The position numbers were made by a program, and so were the translations under genes. A DNA stretch of 64,000 nucleotides. Origin: Dirofilaria immitis (Eukaryota > Nematoda > Chromadorea > Rhabditida > Onchocercidae). Below the pieces are notes generated by a model. It was not told the origin of the DNA and ran no database searches. It saw only the letters and a program-made list of their open reading frames with translations. Positions 13,216 to 26,100 of this stretch are shown one piece after another (position 1 is the stretch's first letter; the number at the start of each line of letters is the position of its first letter). The stretch spans positions 1,916,501-1,980,500 of the forward strand of contig JAKNDB010000068.1 in assembly GCA_024305405.1 (NCBI GenBank). The letters run 5' to 3'.

Positions 13216-16200
13216 ATGCCTCCAAATTTCTTTCAAAAACCAGAAACAGCACTTAAACGTGCTCATGAACTTATTTCGGTTGGCAAGGAGATGGATGCAT
13301 TGGATACGCTTCACGATACGATAAAAGTAAGCTAATTTTTTTTTTCAAGTTATTTTGAAGTATATTGTTAATTTTACTCTATTCATTGTTCATGAATGCA
13401 CTATGACTATAATCCTTATTCAATGATATATTGATCATATGGATATATTTTAAAGTGCGAAATAAACGAATTGATTAATCAAAGATATGGTATCTCTAGT
13501 TGCTATATCTTCAAGCATCAATTTACAAATATTTTTATTCTATTTCTTCTTATAGGTTTTTGAAAATTTAAATGGTATACTGATTAAAATTATCAGTTTA
13601 TTAGGAAATAAAAAACACACAATTGTTAGATTTATGATCTAAGTTGCAATATCTTTTCTGCTCTTAACTGAACTTTCCTGTAATATCTGGAAAGAAATGG
13701 TATATTGATGATTATGTCAGTGTTTTCCTTCCTGGCTTTTATTGCTTCAGTATTCGAAAGCCAACTTTCTTTTGAAAATGAAGATAAGCAAAATCTTTTT
13801 TTTTTTGACAATTGTTTATTCTTTCAGTCGAAAAGGCATAAGCAATGGACGAAAACACACGAAGCAATTATGTTGAAACATATGGAACTTTGTGTTTCAT
13901 TACGGCGCCCGCATGTGGCTAAAGATGCCCTTTTCCAGTATAAAACACTTACTCAACAGGTCTACTATTAAATTTTTACGACCTTTTTAATCTCATTTCT
14001 AAAATTGTTTAACTGATTTCTTTTGTTTACTGATTAGCATTCATTAAGAGCTTTCACAAAATGGGCGAAAGTTTTTCTTTTGTGCTAGAGAATTTAAAAG
14101 AAATCATGTCTTGTTGAAAACTTTTAGGTTGCGATTAAATCTCTTGAAACTGTTATCCAGCGCTTTCTAGAACTTGCACAGCAAAAAACAGAAGAGGCAC
14201 AGAAGACTTCTATTGAGAAAGTTGAAGAAATTGATGATTTAGATCAAGCTGATGCCCCTGAAAAGTATATTTTCTGCACTATTTATATCCTAATATTTGA
14301 TAAATTTGGTTCATGATTACATAGGAATTGTTTTAGCTTGTTATTATCAGCTGTATCTGGTGATGCTGCGCAAGATCGAATGGATCGAACTGTGTTGAGT
14401 CCTTGGTTGCGTTTTTATGGGATTCGTATCGAAATTGTCTTGATTTGTTAAGGAATACTGCTGTGGTTTGTATTGGTTTGCCTATTGTTTAGACATTCAC
14501 TTTCTATTAATCATTGTATCAAACAAATATTGAATTTTGCGCGTAATTAAGCAATGAATTAAAATGAAAGTAAGATATTTCAACTTTTGAACATGTTGAG
14601 TAAATAGAAGTAAGGTAAATTTATAATAAGCAGAAAGTAAAAGGAAAAGTAAATAATAATCGAAACAACTTTCAGGTTGAACAGCTGTATCATCGTATTG
14701 CCCGACAGTCATTCGAGTTCTGCGCAAAATATCAGCGGCGAACGGAATTTCGTAAATTATGTGATAATCTTCGATTACATTTAACGCAAATTCAAAAGCA
14801 CCAACATTTGGCTCATGTGTAAGTTTCTTTTAATAGTGCTTCATTAGAAATTATCGTTGTATTTTTATGGAATTCTTCAATCAGTTATCATTGCATTTAT
14901 GCAGTCATAATATTTTGTCGTTTTTAGTTGTAATCTTTTAATGGGTTGTAAGTGAAGTATGAACATCAACATTAATATCAAGAATATCAGTTTTTCCCAT
15001 TTATTTTAGAGTGAAACTCACAAGCGCAGAATCTTTGACTTTAATGCAAGACACGCGTTTAATACAACTCGATACAGCAATACAAATGGAATTATGGCAA
15101 GAAGCATACAGAAGTGCAGAAGATGTTCATGGTATGATGCAATTAAGCAAGGATAAAGATGAACGCATGGTTAAACCAGCAAGTTACGTCAATTACTATG
15201 ATAAGGTTCTTTATCATTTCTTTAATTCCAAAATCTAAAATAGGATTTTGTTATCCTACTATTCATCAGAAACATTCGCTACATTTCTCTTCTGAATCAT
15301 TAAGAATATTTCGTATTCAGTTGGAGAATTATATATTGTAGTTCTGTTCATATTTTCGCATTTCAATACATTGTATTCAATGTCAAATTTTCTTTATACT
15401 TTCTGCATAATATGCGATTATCAAAAAACAAGAATTTATATATTAGTGAAAAAATTCTGTTCAATACATTTTTCATCACAATTCCTGAAAAATAGCTTGA
15501 TGGTATATTGGTTGTACTAAATCGGACATTATAATACATCAACGAGCTAGGTTCGAAATTGGGGAGGTAATAACGGCTACGGTATTAAACTCAATGCACG
15601 TTCTCGTTTCATCTCGTTGCATCACAATGGGACGATCCATCTAAGCGTGCGAAATAGTTTCATTTGATGTGATTTAAAGGCGTGAGATTCTTTCACGTGT
15701 TTTCGTAATTAAATGGTACAATTCCTACAAATCCTTATTAATGCATAATCATAAACGAAAATGGTTCTGATTTCAACTTTTTCAGCTTGCGCTAGTATTT
15801 TGGAAGGCTGGTAACAGATTGTTCCATGCAGCTGCTCTTCTGCAGAAATATATCATTTATAAAGATATGAAGAAAACATTTAGTATGGAAGAAGCAATGG
15901 ATCAAGCAACGCGCGTTCTTTTGGCAACACTTGCAATACCAGACGGTGCCGATAATCCATCTGATTTAACGCGGCATCTAGATATTGAGGAGCAGCACAT
16001 TGCAAATATGCGGTAATTATTTTCCCTGCAAATGTCTAATATTACCTGATTACATAATTTTTTATTATTTTTTCCAACTAAGAAAAATTAGAAGCATGCA
16101 TTAGTTCTTCACGATTCAGATTGAATCGAGATGATATGCTTGCATGCAAAAGTATTTTTTTAAAGGATTGTTCTTGCTGTTTTTTTAATGCAAGAATTGT

Positions 16201-19200
16201 TTACATAAAAATACATGAAGTTAGATTTAGAGTATATTTTTAATTTTGAATCTACATCATTTCTGTTATTCCTGCAATTTGATTTCGCTTTTAATTTAAG
16301 TGTTCGTATAACTACTCTTGATTTTAGACTTTTTTTTCAACTGAATCTGATTTGTTTGTTCAAATTGTATTACTTTATAGGAAAAATTTTTAATAAAATT
16401 TGATAGTAGATATGTTGATGATGCTGCAATCGTTTTTCTCAATTTTGGTTAATACATTATGAATATCGGATTAGAAGGATAAATTATTTCCTTGAAATCT
16501 TTGTATGTGCTTGATAATTTTTGATTTATAATTGCTGCAAACTTAGAAATGAAGGATTTATGAAGAGTGTTTATTTTCTTACGCATGATTAGATCATTAA
16601 TGCTTGTTTCAGGTTACTATCGAATCTCCTTCGGCTACCAGTAGCACCAACAAGAGTTGGGATTTTGAAAGAAATCACTCGTTTGAATCTGCCAGATGTT
16701 GCTGTGGAGAGTGCACGTACTCTGCATCGGTAAAAGCTTTTTGCGTATATTTTGCTTAAAAATCATATCTGATTCTTATCTTTCATTTTGTCTTCTGGTC
16801 TTATAGACTGTCAAAGTGTCATAGATATATCCACAGCAATGACAAAGACTCATGTTGATTGCTAAGATTTTATATAGATTTAGGTAGCTAATAAGCTTAA
16901 TAATAATCATGGTATAGCGTGAGAGCTACCTTTGTTTTATGTCGTTACAATCCGACACACTGCTCCAAAGTACAGGCACTCTCATAACAATGCGTTGTAA
17001 TTCTATTAAATTCATTACCGTAACGATAAATTAAGAAACCAAAAATTTTCCTTACCGCTCAAATCTCATTTTTTAGATTATTGGAGTATAATTTTACGCC
17101 TTTACGTCTTGCAAGCCTAATTCAAGCAGAATTAACAAAAGTAGCAGAACTGAACAAGCCTGAATACAATCAGTATGTTGAGGCATTGAAGGGCGTCACT
17201 GCTACGAAGATTATGAAGCAGATTTCGGTCATTTATGATACGCTTTCAATTGAGCGTATTCAGAAAATAATTCCATTTTATAATGGTGATGAACTAGAAC
17301 GTTTCTTGGTAGATATAGCAAAGCATCGCTATGTCAAGGTGAATTTATCTTGCCCTTTTATGGTATGCCTTCAATTTTTGATTACAAAATAATTTTAAGC
17401 GATGATTATCTTCTCTAGACAAATTTAAATCTTATCTAAATTTATTTTTTACTAAATTATAGGCTCGTATTGATCATCGCGGTAGATCAATCCACTTTGG
17501 AACAGCTGATGTTTCACTTTCTGGGTTTTTTGATTTGGAAGTATCGGATGGCTTTGGCGAAGCGGAACAGGTTTAGCATGCTTATACATAGATTTTTTTA
17601 TCCCTGTGTAACATCATGAAATGATGGCTAAATCTTTCGATTTTAATGCTTGCTATTAGTGAATGATCAGAAAAAAATGATTAGAATATATTTGGTTAAA
17701 TAGTTATCGAATAGTTAACGACGATATATTATATACTTATGTAATTTACTTATATTATGGTTTAAGAATTCTTATAGCTCTTTTGCACTATGATATGTAG
17801 CAGTGAAATATGATTATGAACGTATTTATGTCATTACGTTAAGAAATCACTAAAGAAGTCACAATGAAGATTGATTTTCGGACGAATCATTGAATTCTGC
17901 CAATGTTATTTAGGTGGCTGCCGAAGACATTCGAAGTCATCTTCAGTCAATGTATAATAGCCTGCGAGATGTTGTTCATGTTCTTGATTATGAAGAAATT
18001 AAGAAAGCCGCTACTGAAGACGTAAGTTTTTAGAATGCTTATCTGTTAATCGATCCTTATATTTTTCGTATGTTCCCTAATAAATCCTTCATTTTAGTTG
18101 AAACGTCACGCCGATATATATTTATATCACAAAGATGCGGATTATGAGCGGATACTCTTGCGAAGAAAAAAATCGAAAGTTATAAAGAAACTAGTGAACG
18201 ACAAAAATTGGAGAAATGTCAGCAAGCTCAAGCAGAAGCCAATAGAAAGGAAGAACAGAGAAGAGCTGAAGAAATGCGCCGTTTAGAACAGGAAAATATC
18301 GAAAAAGAGAAACTGCGGAAACTTGCGGAGCAGGAGGAAATTGATCGCAAGGTACGAGCAGAAAAGATGAAAAAATCCAAGCAACTCCGATATATCAAGC
18401 TATTGTAAAAGATCACGGCGAAGAAGCCTTCCAAAATATGGATCCTGATTCAGGTATGTATGTGTGCGAAGTTTGCAAATACCATTATTCTGATTATATA
18501 ATTATTTTATTACAATTAATTACTATATGTTGTTGATTTTTTAGTGCTCCGTGAACAGCGTGATCGCTTGGATGAACAACGTCGCGAACAACAAGCGCGT
18601 TTACAGCAGCAAGAAAAGAAATTTGATCATCTGATCCGTGCTTATCACCTACAGGAAATGATAGCTCGTAGAACTATATCGAATAATTTTGCTGTGAGAG
18701 CTCCGCAAAATCATGATTCTTATGAGAAGCGTCGTGTTGAAAATGCAACGTACGTTCATATTTATCGCTTTAACTTATTTTAATTTTTTAGTACTTCCTT
18801 CTATGCTGTCAAATAAATTGAGTAATGACATCCGCAACAGCTGCAGATAGTTCTTTTGGATTTTTATTGTAAATATTTTTTTTTCAAAATAGAATAAGAA
18901 ATAAGTATACTTAAAAATATTGTCGAATTATTATATTATTTGTTTCATTTTTATTTTTTCGCTTTCTAGCAAAGAACATGAAAATGCGATTGCTGTCTAT
19001 GAACGCATGCAGAAAGTGCGTAAGGATCCAGACGCAGCTGCATTTCTTGAGTCGGTCAAGAAGGCACGTGCTGCAGATTTCAGTAAGAAAATGGAGGATT
19101 GGGAAAAGAAATTGCAGGATGAGAAACAAAAACGTCTTGAAGAACGCCACGAACTTCGCAAAAAGAGCGGAGGAAAGAATGGCTCCAGGTCTGCACTGAA

Positions 19201-20972
19201 TTTCATTATGATGTATTCTTTAATGGAATCAATTTTTTGTTTATATTCACACTTTTTCAGGAGCGTGAAAGAGAACTGATGAAAGCTAGGAAGCAGCAGA
19301 ACAAGCAAGGAGAGAAGAGCAAGAGAAAGAAAGACGAGCAGCGCGTGAAGCACAGCGTCCCCTAAACGAGAAGTGGTTGAAAATTCAGATATGGATTCCG
19401 ATTGGCGTAAAGGTGCGCAGCAGCCAGCACAGCCTCGAACTGTTTCTTCAAAACATTTCGGCGAACGTTTCATAGAAGGTGAACGCCATCGCGAAAATGT
19501 TGTTCCAGTTGTAAGTGATTTTCAGTAAAGGATTTTTAAATGCTTGTGGACTGATCGCATAAGACTTCAACATTCGATTAGTCGAATTCAGAGATGATTA
19601 TTAATCTTTTCAGGTCGCATCCGAAGCTGACAGTGGACCATGGATACGTGGAAATGTCACTGGATCACAAAGACAACAAGATGGTTCAGCTCGTAACTTT
19701 GAGCGTCCTTCGGTGCCATCACGCTTCTCTGATCGAGAACAGCCACGCGGCGAAGCAGATGCAACGACAAATTGGAGGAAAGGGCAGATAATGCAACGCG
19801 ATAGAGATCAAGCTGTTGGACAAGTATCAAATAGCCAGAATCTCATTTTTATACAAATTTTGCATATTTGCGACTTATTTTAAGAAATCTTATTTTAATA
19901 AAATCTAGTGAATATATTTTATAGCAATCATTTTTGGAAAGACGTGGAGAACCATCTGAAGCACAGTCACATGATGCGAAGGCTGTGGCCACTTCCTCTC
20001 CAGCTGATGCAGGACCGTGGAGACGAGGAATGATTGTAACACGTGATCAAGCCGACTCATCACAACGGACATCTGCAGCAGGTAAGGGAATTTTTGCGTA
20101 CTTCATGATTTCTTAAAAATTTCCTGAAGGTTTTGCAATGATTATAATAAATCGAACGATATTTTGTATTCATCTTATTCTGAACAAGTAAACATCAACA
20201 GATATTGAATAAGCAGCAAATAATAGAATGAATAATCATTCGCGGACTGAAAATTGTTTGAACTGAAATCGAATTGTGCATTTCTTTTTGCCTTTACAAG
20301 TTCATCCTTCAGTTGATGTTAGTAATTGCTTCATAATTTTTGTTTAGGATCAGCAAGTCAGCCATGGCGCCCTTCAAGGCTCCGTCAGGCAGATGGTGCA
20401 GCTGTAAATGGTACTTCATCTGGTAGAATATTAGAAGGAAGTGGTAGTAATGAACCAAGTACAGGTAAATGGAATCGATCTATTCAACGTACCAGTGATG
20501 GTCATACTCCACAATCTTGTAAGTTTTTCTCGTTTTAAAACATCTTTTTATTTTTTGGTCAATTTTTTGTTTTCTTCTTGTTAAGAGATTGCATCCTGGT
20601 CACCGTGTTTTTTATACCTTCTTTTCACAAAGAATGAAATCATTTTGATATTTTCCAAGATACAGTTTGGCTATGGAGAATTCCCGTCCAGAATTAGTTA
20701 TTCTGTATTTAGAAGTAGCAGATTTCGGTAATTCCATTTGTTCTGGCATGTGTAATTGCACGTTGAGTTGAGCAGCAGAATTCTTGAGTGTAGTTCTCCT
20801 TTTTCTTCACGGGATTTTTATAATTTCATAACGAAAAAGTTTTGTGCTGTCATTTTAATGTTCATGCGTCACGTCTTCCTTACTTTATCGGATTTTATTT
20901 TTAGTTCGTGGTTTATCTCAACAACAACGTAGAGGAGCAGCTGATGACGATCGTAATTGGCGTCAAAAATGA
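13216..20972 (+). CDS. eif-3.A: Eukaryotic translation initiation factor 3 subunit A (eIF3a), 19 exons
   Basis: Exons: 13216-13326, 13828-13959, 14128-14264, 14337-14465, 14676-14818, 15010-15205, 15786-16012, 16613-16729, 17077-17338, 17463-17570, 17914-18021, 18098-18453, 18545-18749, 18970-19188, 19261-19510, 19614-19823, 19925-20081, 20348-20518, 20905-20972. The product is about 1103 residues. It opens [20 protein letters not shown]; the N-terminal helical and PCI half contains [20 protein letters not shown] and [18 protein letters not shown] long charged coiled coil follows ([37 protein letters not shown]), then a low-complexity Arg/Ser/Asp tail ending DDDRNWRQK. eIF3a is the scaffold of eIF3 on the 40S subunit; the C. 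elegans orthologue is egl-45/eif-3.A. Six one-base losses (runs at 14412, 18166, 18370, 19160, 19289 and 19359) break the frame. Adding one base to each gives exactly 1104 codons. Confidence 0.96.
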
Positions 20973-23106
20973 TAGTAATTATAAATTTTAATTTGGTAAT
21001 CGAATGTTTTTTCTGTTGATTCTTATCTTTCTATGACAGCTGCTTTCCTTCCACTTCTCTATCAATGGTTATGTTTTGTTGAATAAGCAAAGATTATGAT
21101 TCTTCCGCACTTTTCAGACTATTTGGTTAATTTTTTTCTATTATTTTTCCAGTAAATATGAATATTTTCAATATTTTTGTGATTAAAAAGCAGAAAAATG
21201 CCATATTACTTATCTTTCTTACAAAGAACAAAGAAAACTAAGTTATAAAGATGCTGTAGAATAAAGCATAAAAGAAAGTGGGTTATGAAGACTTAATAAG
21301 CGGCATACTTTTGACGCTTTAAAGGGATGAAGGAAAGCATTTTTTGAACGTTATAAATTTCGCCTCAACTGTTTAATGGTTTTGAAAGGGACGGAAGCTC
21401 AACTTCTCAAATTATCCGATCCTTGCACTCATTTCATTTCACATTCTGTTTTTATTTCTAATCATAAAGGTTTTGCTTAAGTCATGAACATATAGGCAAA
21501 AGTGGTGAATATTTTGCTAATAATACAATTCAGAGTTATTTATTTAATGATGAATTGATATATGTATTCCGGTATATATTTCATTATTTCAATTCGGGGT
21601 TATCATCTTTGTGTTTCTTGCTCGTGCTATAGGCTTATTCGATATGTTTTGTTTTGTATGATTGTATATTAATTAATGGTATTATTCTGATGCCATCTTC
21701 AAATTCAAATTTAAATTTGTTGTAATAAAAGCAATGCATTGATTTCAGTATATTTGCTTGCAAAATAATTTTACTTAATTGCAGCTGCAATTAATTAAGC
21801 ATCAATTAAGCTAATAATATTTGTCAAAAATTTCCGCATGATAGAAGGGAAAAAGAAAAATAAGAGATACAATAAATGAACGAAAATTATTTCCAATTTA
21901 TTGCGATGAACAGGCAAATCGTTTTTATGATATCTTACGAAGTTGCAGGAATAATGCTTGAGAATGTCGGAAATTTTGCAGCATACAAATGGCATTCTTG
22001 ATGTGTTATTGTAATATGAAGTTATAAAGGTAAGAAAGAGTATTTGAACGACACATTTACATCTTTATTTGTACTTTATGGTATGATGAATTATGGTTTT
22101 GTGGTATTGCATTTTCTCTGCTTTTATTCATCATAAACGGAAAGAGAGAATTTTTCGACTAAGAAGTAATAATCAATCTGTGGCAAGTGGTAATTATTGT
22201 GTTTATCTGCAGTAATCTAAAGGTATTCTCTTTATAGATATATTCAATTATTATTTGCTTTTGCTTGCTTTTGCAATGAACTTTTTGGTATAAATTAGAA
22301 TTATCCGCAAAATTATACAAACATGATATTTAGAAATAGTTTATTTTCGCAAAAAGATTCCACAAGAAGCATTATAAAGTGAGAAATGAATCGATAAAAA
22401 AAAATAAAAAAATAAGTGAAATTTAGATGGGAAGGGGATGCCAAAATATTTTATATATTCACTGAAATCATGATTCCTGTTTCATTCGAAGCGCATTTGA
22501 CTTTCGCACCTAAATAATGCAAAAATTTCCAAATGCTAACATTTTTTTTTTTTTTTTTTTAGATAAATTAACTATCAGTTTTAGGATAATTCAAAACTTG
22601 CAAATAAATATTAGTTGAGTTTCTGTGGAAATAAACTAAAAATTTAATTTTTCTCTTAAATAATCGAAAAAGAAAAGAAAAGGCCTATAATAAAAGAAGG
22701 CCTGTAATAAAATACACTTTTTATTCTCTTAAAATCTGAAATATTTTTTCTATTCTTCTCCTTTTTTTCTACGTATATCATTATATTTTATCGAGTATTG
22801 AATAGTGTTGAAAGCATTAAAATGAAGAATTAATCATTTGTTTATTGACGAAAAATTATTTTAAAAGAAAATTGATGTACGATTGATTGAAAACTACAGA
22901 AATAATTACACTCACTTGCACTAAATCCAAATTACCCTGATAACATACAATGATGGATGAATTAGTAGTAGTGGTAAAAAGGAAAGTTCAAAAGAGGGAA
23001 GTTTATATTTGTCTTTTTTTTTTTTTATTCAATAGAATTATTTAAAATTAAAATAAGGAAGATAAGTTACAAAAATCATACATTTTTATCTATACAGATT
23101 CGATTT
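20973..23106. other. Convergent intergenic region
   Basis: It lies between the 3' ends of eIF3a (plus) and the novel membrane-protein gene (minus). An AATAAA at 21260-21265 could serve eIF3a, although it is about 290 nt past the stop. A T run lies at about 22542-22560. I see no gene. Confidence 0.55.
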
Positions 23107-26100
23107 TTATTGTATTTCTGCAGTTTCGAGTATTTTTATTGGAGTATTTATCATATCATTGCTAGGCATATCAATTGGTTTATCTTGACGTATTGCTGAT
23201 TTGAACAATTCTGAATTAGCAGCCTCTTCCGAACTTTCCAAACTTGATGAAGTTTTTGCCGTAGCGGTTTCTGAAATATGAAATGACAATTATCATTCAA
23301 TATAATTTGTTTATAATTAATTTTTTTTTGTCCATAATTGTTTTGTTTATTTGTTTGTTTGTTGTTTGTATATTTGTTTGTTTGTTTGCTTGTTATTGTT
23401 TTGTTTGTTGTTTATAACAACAATTGTTTATTTGTTTATTTTTAATTTAGCAATAAAAATTAATTCTAGCATAAAATCAATCAATTAGAGAGTTGTTGAT
23501 GGAAATTTCATCTTCGTATCAGTTCCGTTGATCTTTTTCCTATTTTCTCTAATGGCTTGCTTATACATCTCTCAAAAAAGATATTAGTTAGCTTGATAAG
23601 AATTGATTAAAAATAATAACCTTGGATGAAATTAGCTGGTGGTGGATCAATCTTCAGGATTGCTTCTGCATCATTCGCAATTGCTATCACATCTTGGAAA
23701 GTGTTATCTTCATTTGAATGCTGAAAAAAGTTTGACATAGAAGCTATTCTGCTACTGCATTATCAATCATGATATTACCTTAGCATCATCGTTTTTTACA
23801 GTTATATCTTGTTCTTTATCGGGAGAATTGGTAATCTCGTTTTCATGGCTTTCTTTCTCGAGGAAACTGTAATTTTAAAATTTCAATTAAATATTTTATA
23901 TTCAATTTAAATTTCGAATAAATTTTGGTGCATCGAAAATAATCAAAATTTTAAATTGATATAAACTCATGCATAATTACCATAGAAATTGAATATTTAT
24001 GGGGATTAAAAAAGGGAAGTTACTTGAAGAAGGTTGAAGGAGATTCGGATGAGTTATCGGGAATGCCATCCATTGTTGTTGTTGTCTCGATATTAGCAGA
24101 AGCAACTGGTTCAGTAATTTCTTCTGGTGTTTGTTCTGGTACTTCTTCAACCGGTCGTCTCGGGAATGTATCAGCAATCATAAGGACTGGTATGTCAGAA
24201 TCGGCATTCTTCTCTTTCTGTAAAACAATAGGCAACTTTTCATTTTTTTGCAAATTACAGGAGAGAACAAACTGGATTAGTTTGGCATTTAAATTTTTAC
24301 CAAAATACTATTATCAAATGATTAAGCTTTATCATTAATCTTTGATCATTAATATGAAAATGATAAATTCATAATTGTAAGCCTACTTCCGCTCGTTGTT
24401 CAGCATCCAATCGATCTTGCTCCATTTGTATCCGAAGAGCTCGTTGTTGCAATTCTCGAAAGATTTCATCGGAATTCATTTGCATCGGTGAGACAATACT
24501 GGGAAGTAAAGGTGATATCAGTGGTAGAGTAGTCTGTGACATTTGTTGTTGCATCTAAATATATACTTCCTAATATCTTTTCATTTTTCTTTTGATCAAA
24601 ATCGATCAGAGAAATAAATTATCGTATCATATATCATTATTCTACTAATAAACGATATGATTGAATAGCTTTCTTCATTTAAAATGAACTTGAAAAATTT
24701 GTTTAAAAATCATTATACCTGTGCTCGTGATCGTAATTCTTTAAAGATAGTATCACGATCTGCGATCCCATCAAATGTCATTGGTACTGGCTATAAATGA
24801 TTAATGTATTAATTAATAAACTTATAGAAATTGTAAATTTTAAAATTTCATCTACAAAATAATAAAGCAAAAGTATAAAAATTACCTGATCAATTACAGG
24901 TATCTTCTTTTGTTCCAAGTCAACTCTACAATTATATACTGATACAGTAGATAAATAAAAATATAAAACTTGATATATGCATATATAAATAAAAACTTCG
25001 TGAATAAAAAACGAGCAAAAGATTATAAACAATAATGAAATGATAGGGATAAATAAAAGAAAAAAAAAAAAAAAAAGAAGAAAAGGTCAAAGAGAAGAGA
25101 AATAAAAGAGGTCAAATAAAAGAAAAATAAAGTTCACTAATTTTTTCCATCTTCTCTTTTTCAAACTTGTTTTTTGTTTTCGAACAAAAATTATGCGAAT
25201 GAATTTGAAATTTGATTTAAATGCATATTTTTGATAGATTTGATGAAAATTAATAATTTAAAAAAAAAAAAAGAAAGAAAAAATTTTAAATTAATACCTA
25301 TTAACGGTATCATCTCGTATTTGCAATGGTATAATATTTGGCTTTACTGAATTCGATTCAATATTTGAAATTATTGGCCCTTCGCCTCTGTTCATCATCT
25401 TTTAAAAATTATATTTCAGTATTATGAAAAATAATCGTCAAAACTATTAATTATATTATCTAACAATCATTTATCATTTAATACAAAATAATTTATTTAT
25501 ATTTAAATGAATAGAATTATTTGGATTACCTGTGGTGGCATCAATTTAAGTGGCACTATTGCTGGTGGTTGTTGTGGTGGTTGTTGTGGTGGTTGTTGTG
25601 GTGGTAGTTGCGATTGTTGTTGTTGCAGTTGTTGTTGCAGTTGTTGTTGCAGTTGTTGTTGCAGTTGTTGTTGTTGCAATTGTTGTGGTTGTTGTTGTTG
25701 TTGTTGTTGTCTTGGAAACATGAATGGATACATAGGCGGAATTCGGGGTGGTACTATCATTGGTGGTGATATCACAGGCATTATTTCCATTGGTGGTGAT
25801 TGAATATTATTCGCCCATATCACTGGTGGTGATATTTGCATTCGTGAAAATGGAAATACTGGTAATAATGATTCAGGTTGTTGCATTTCTTGTTGTTGTT
25901 GTTGTTGTTGTTGTTGCTGTTGTTGTTGTTGTTGTTGTAGTTGTTGCTGTAGTTGAAGTGCCATAATAAATTGAGCCATTCGACGTTCTGCAGCTTCTTG
26001 ACGTTCTAAAATAACAAAATTTCTTAATCAATAAAATCTACAATCATTCAATAATATTTTTATCAATTTGAAATCATTCTTGATTATTATATTTATTCAT

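Noticed and set aside
16855..16940. Small hairpin (AGGTAGCT...AGCTACCT) in eIF3a intron 8, considered as a snoRNA or tRNA
   Set aside because: There are no box C/D or H/ACA motifs and no tRNA fold. An eight-base stem is easily found by chance.
18228..19473. Minus-strand Ser/Phe-rich frames opposite eIF3a
   Set aside because: They mirror the Lys/Glu-rich coiled-coil exons of eIF3a and have no independent support.
25507..25966. Plus-strand Gly/Cys-rich and Val-rich frames
   Set aside because: They are antisense shadows of the polyglutamine exon (TTG/TGG repeats).
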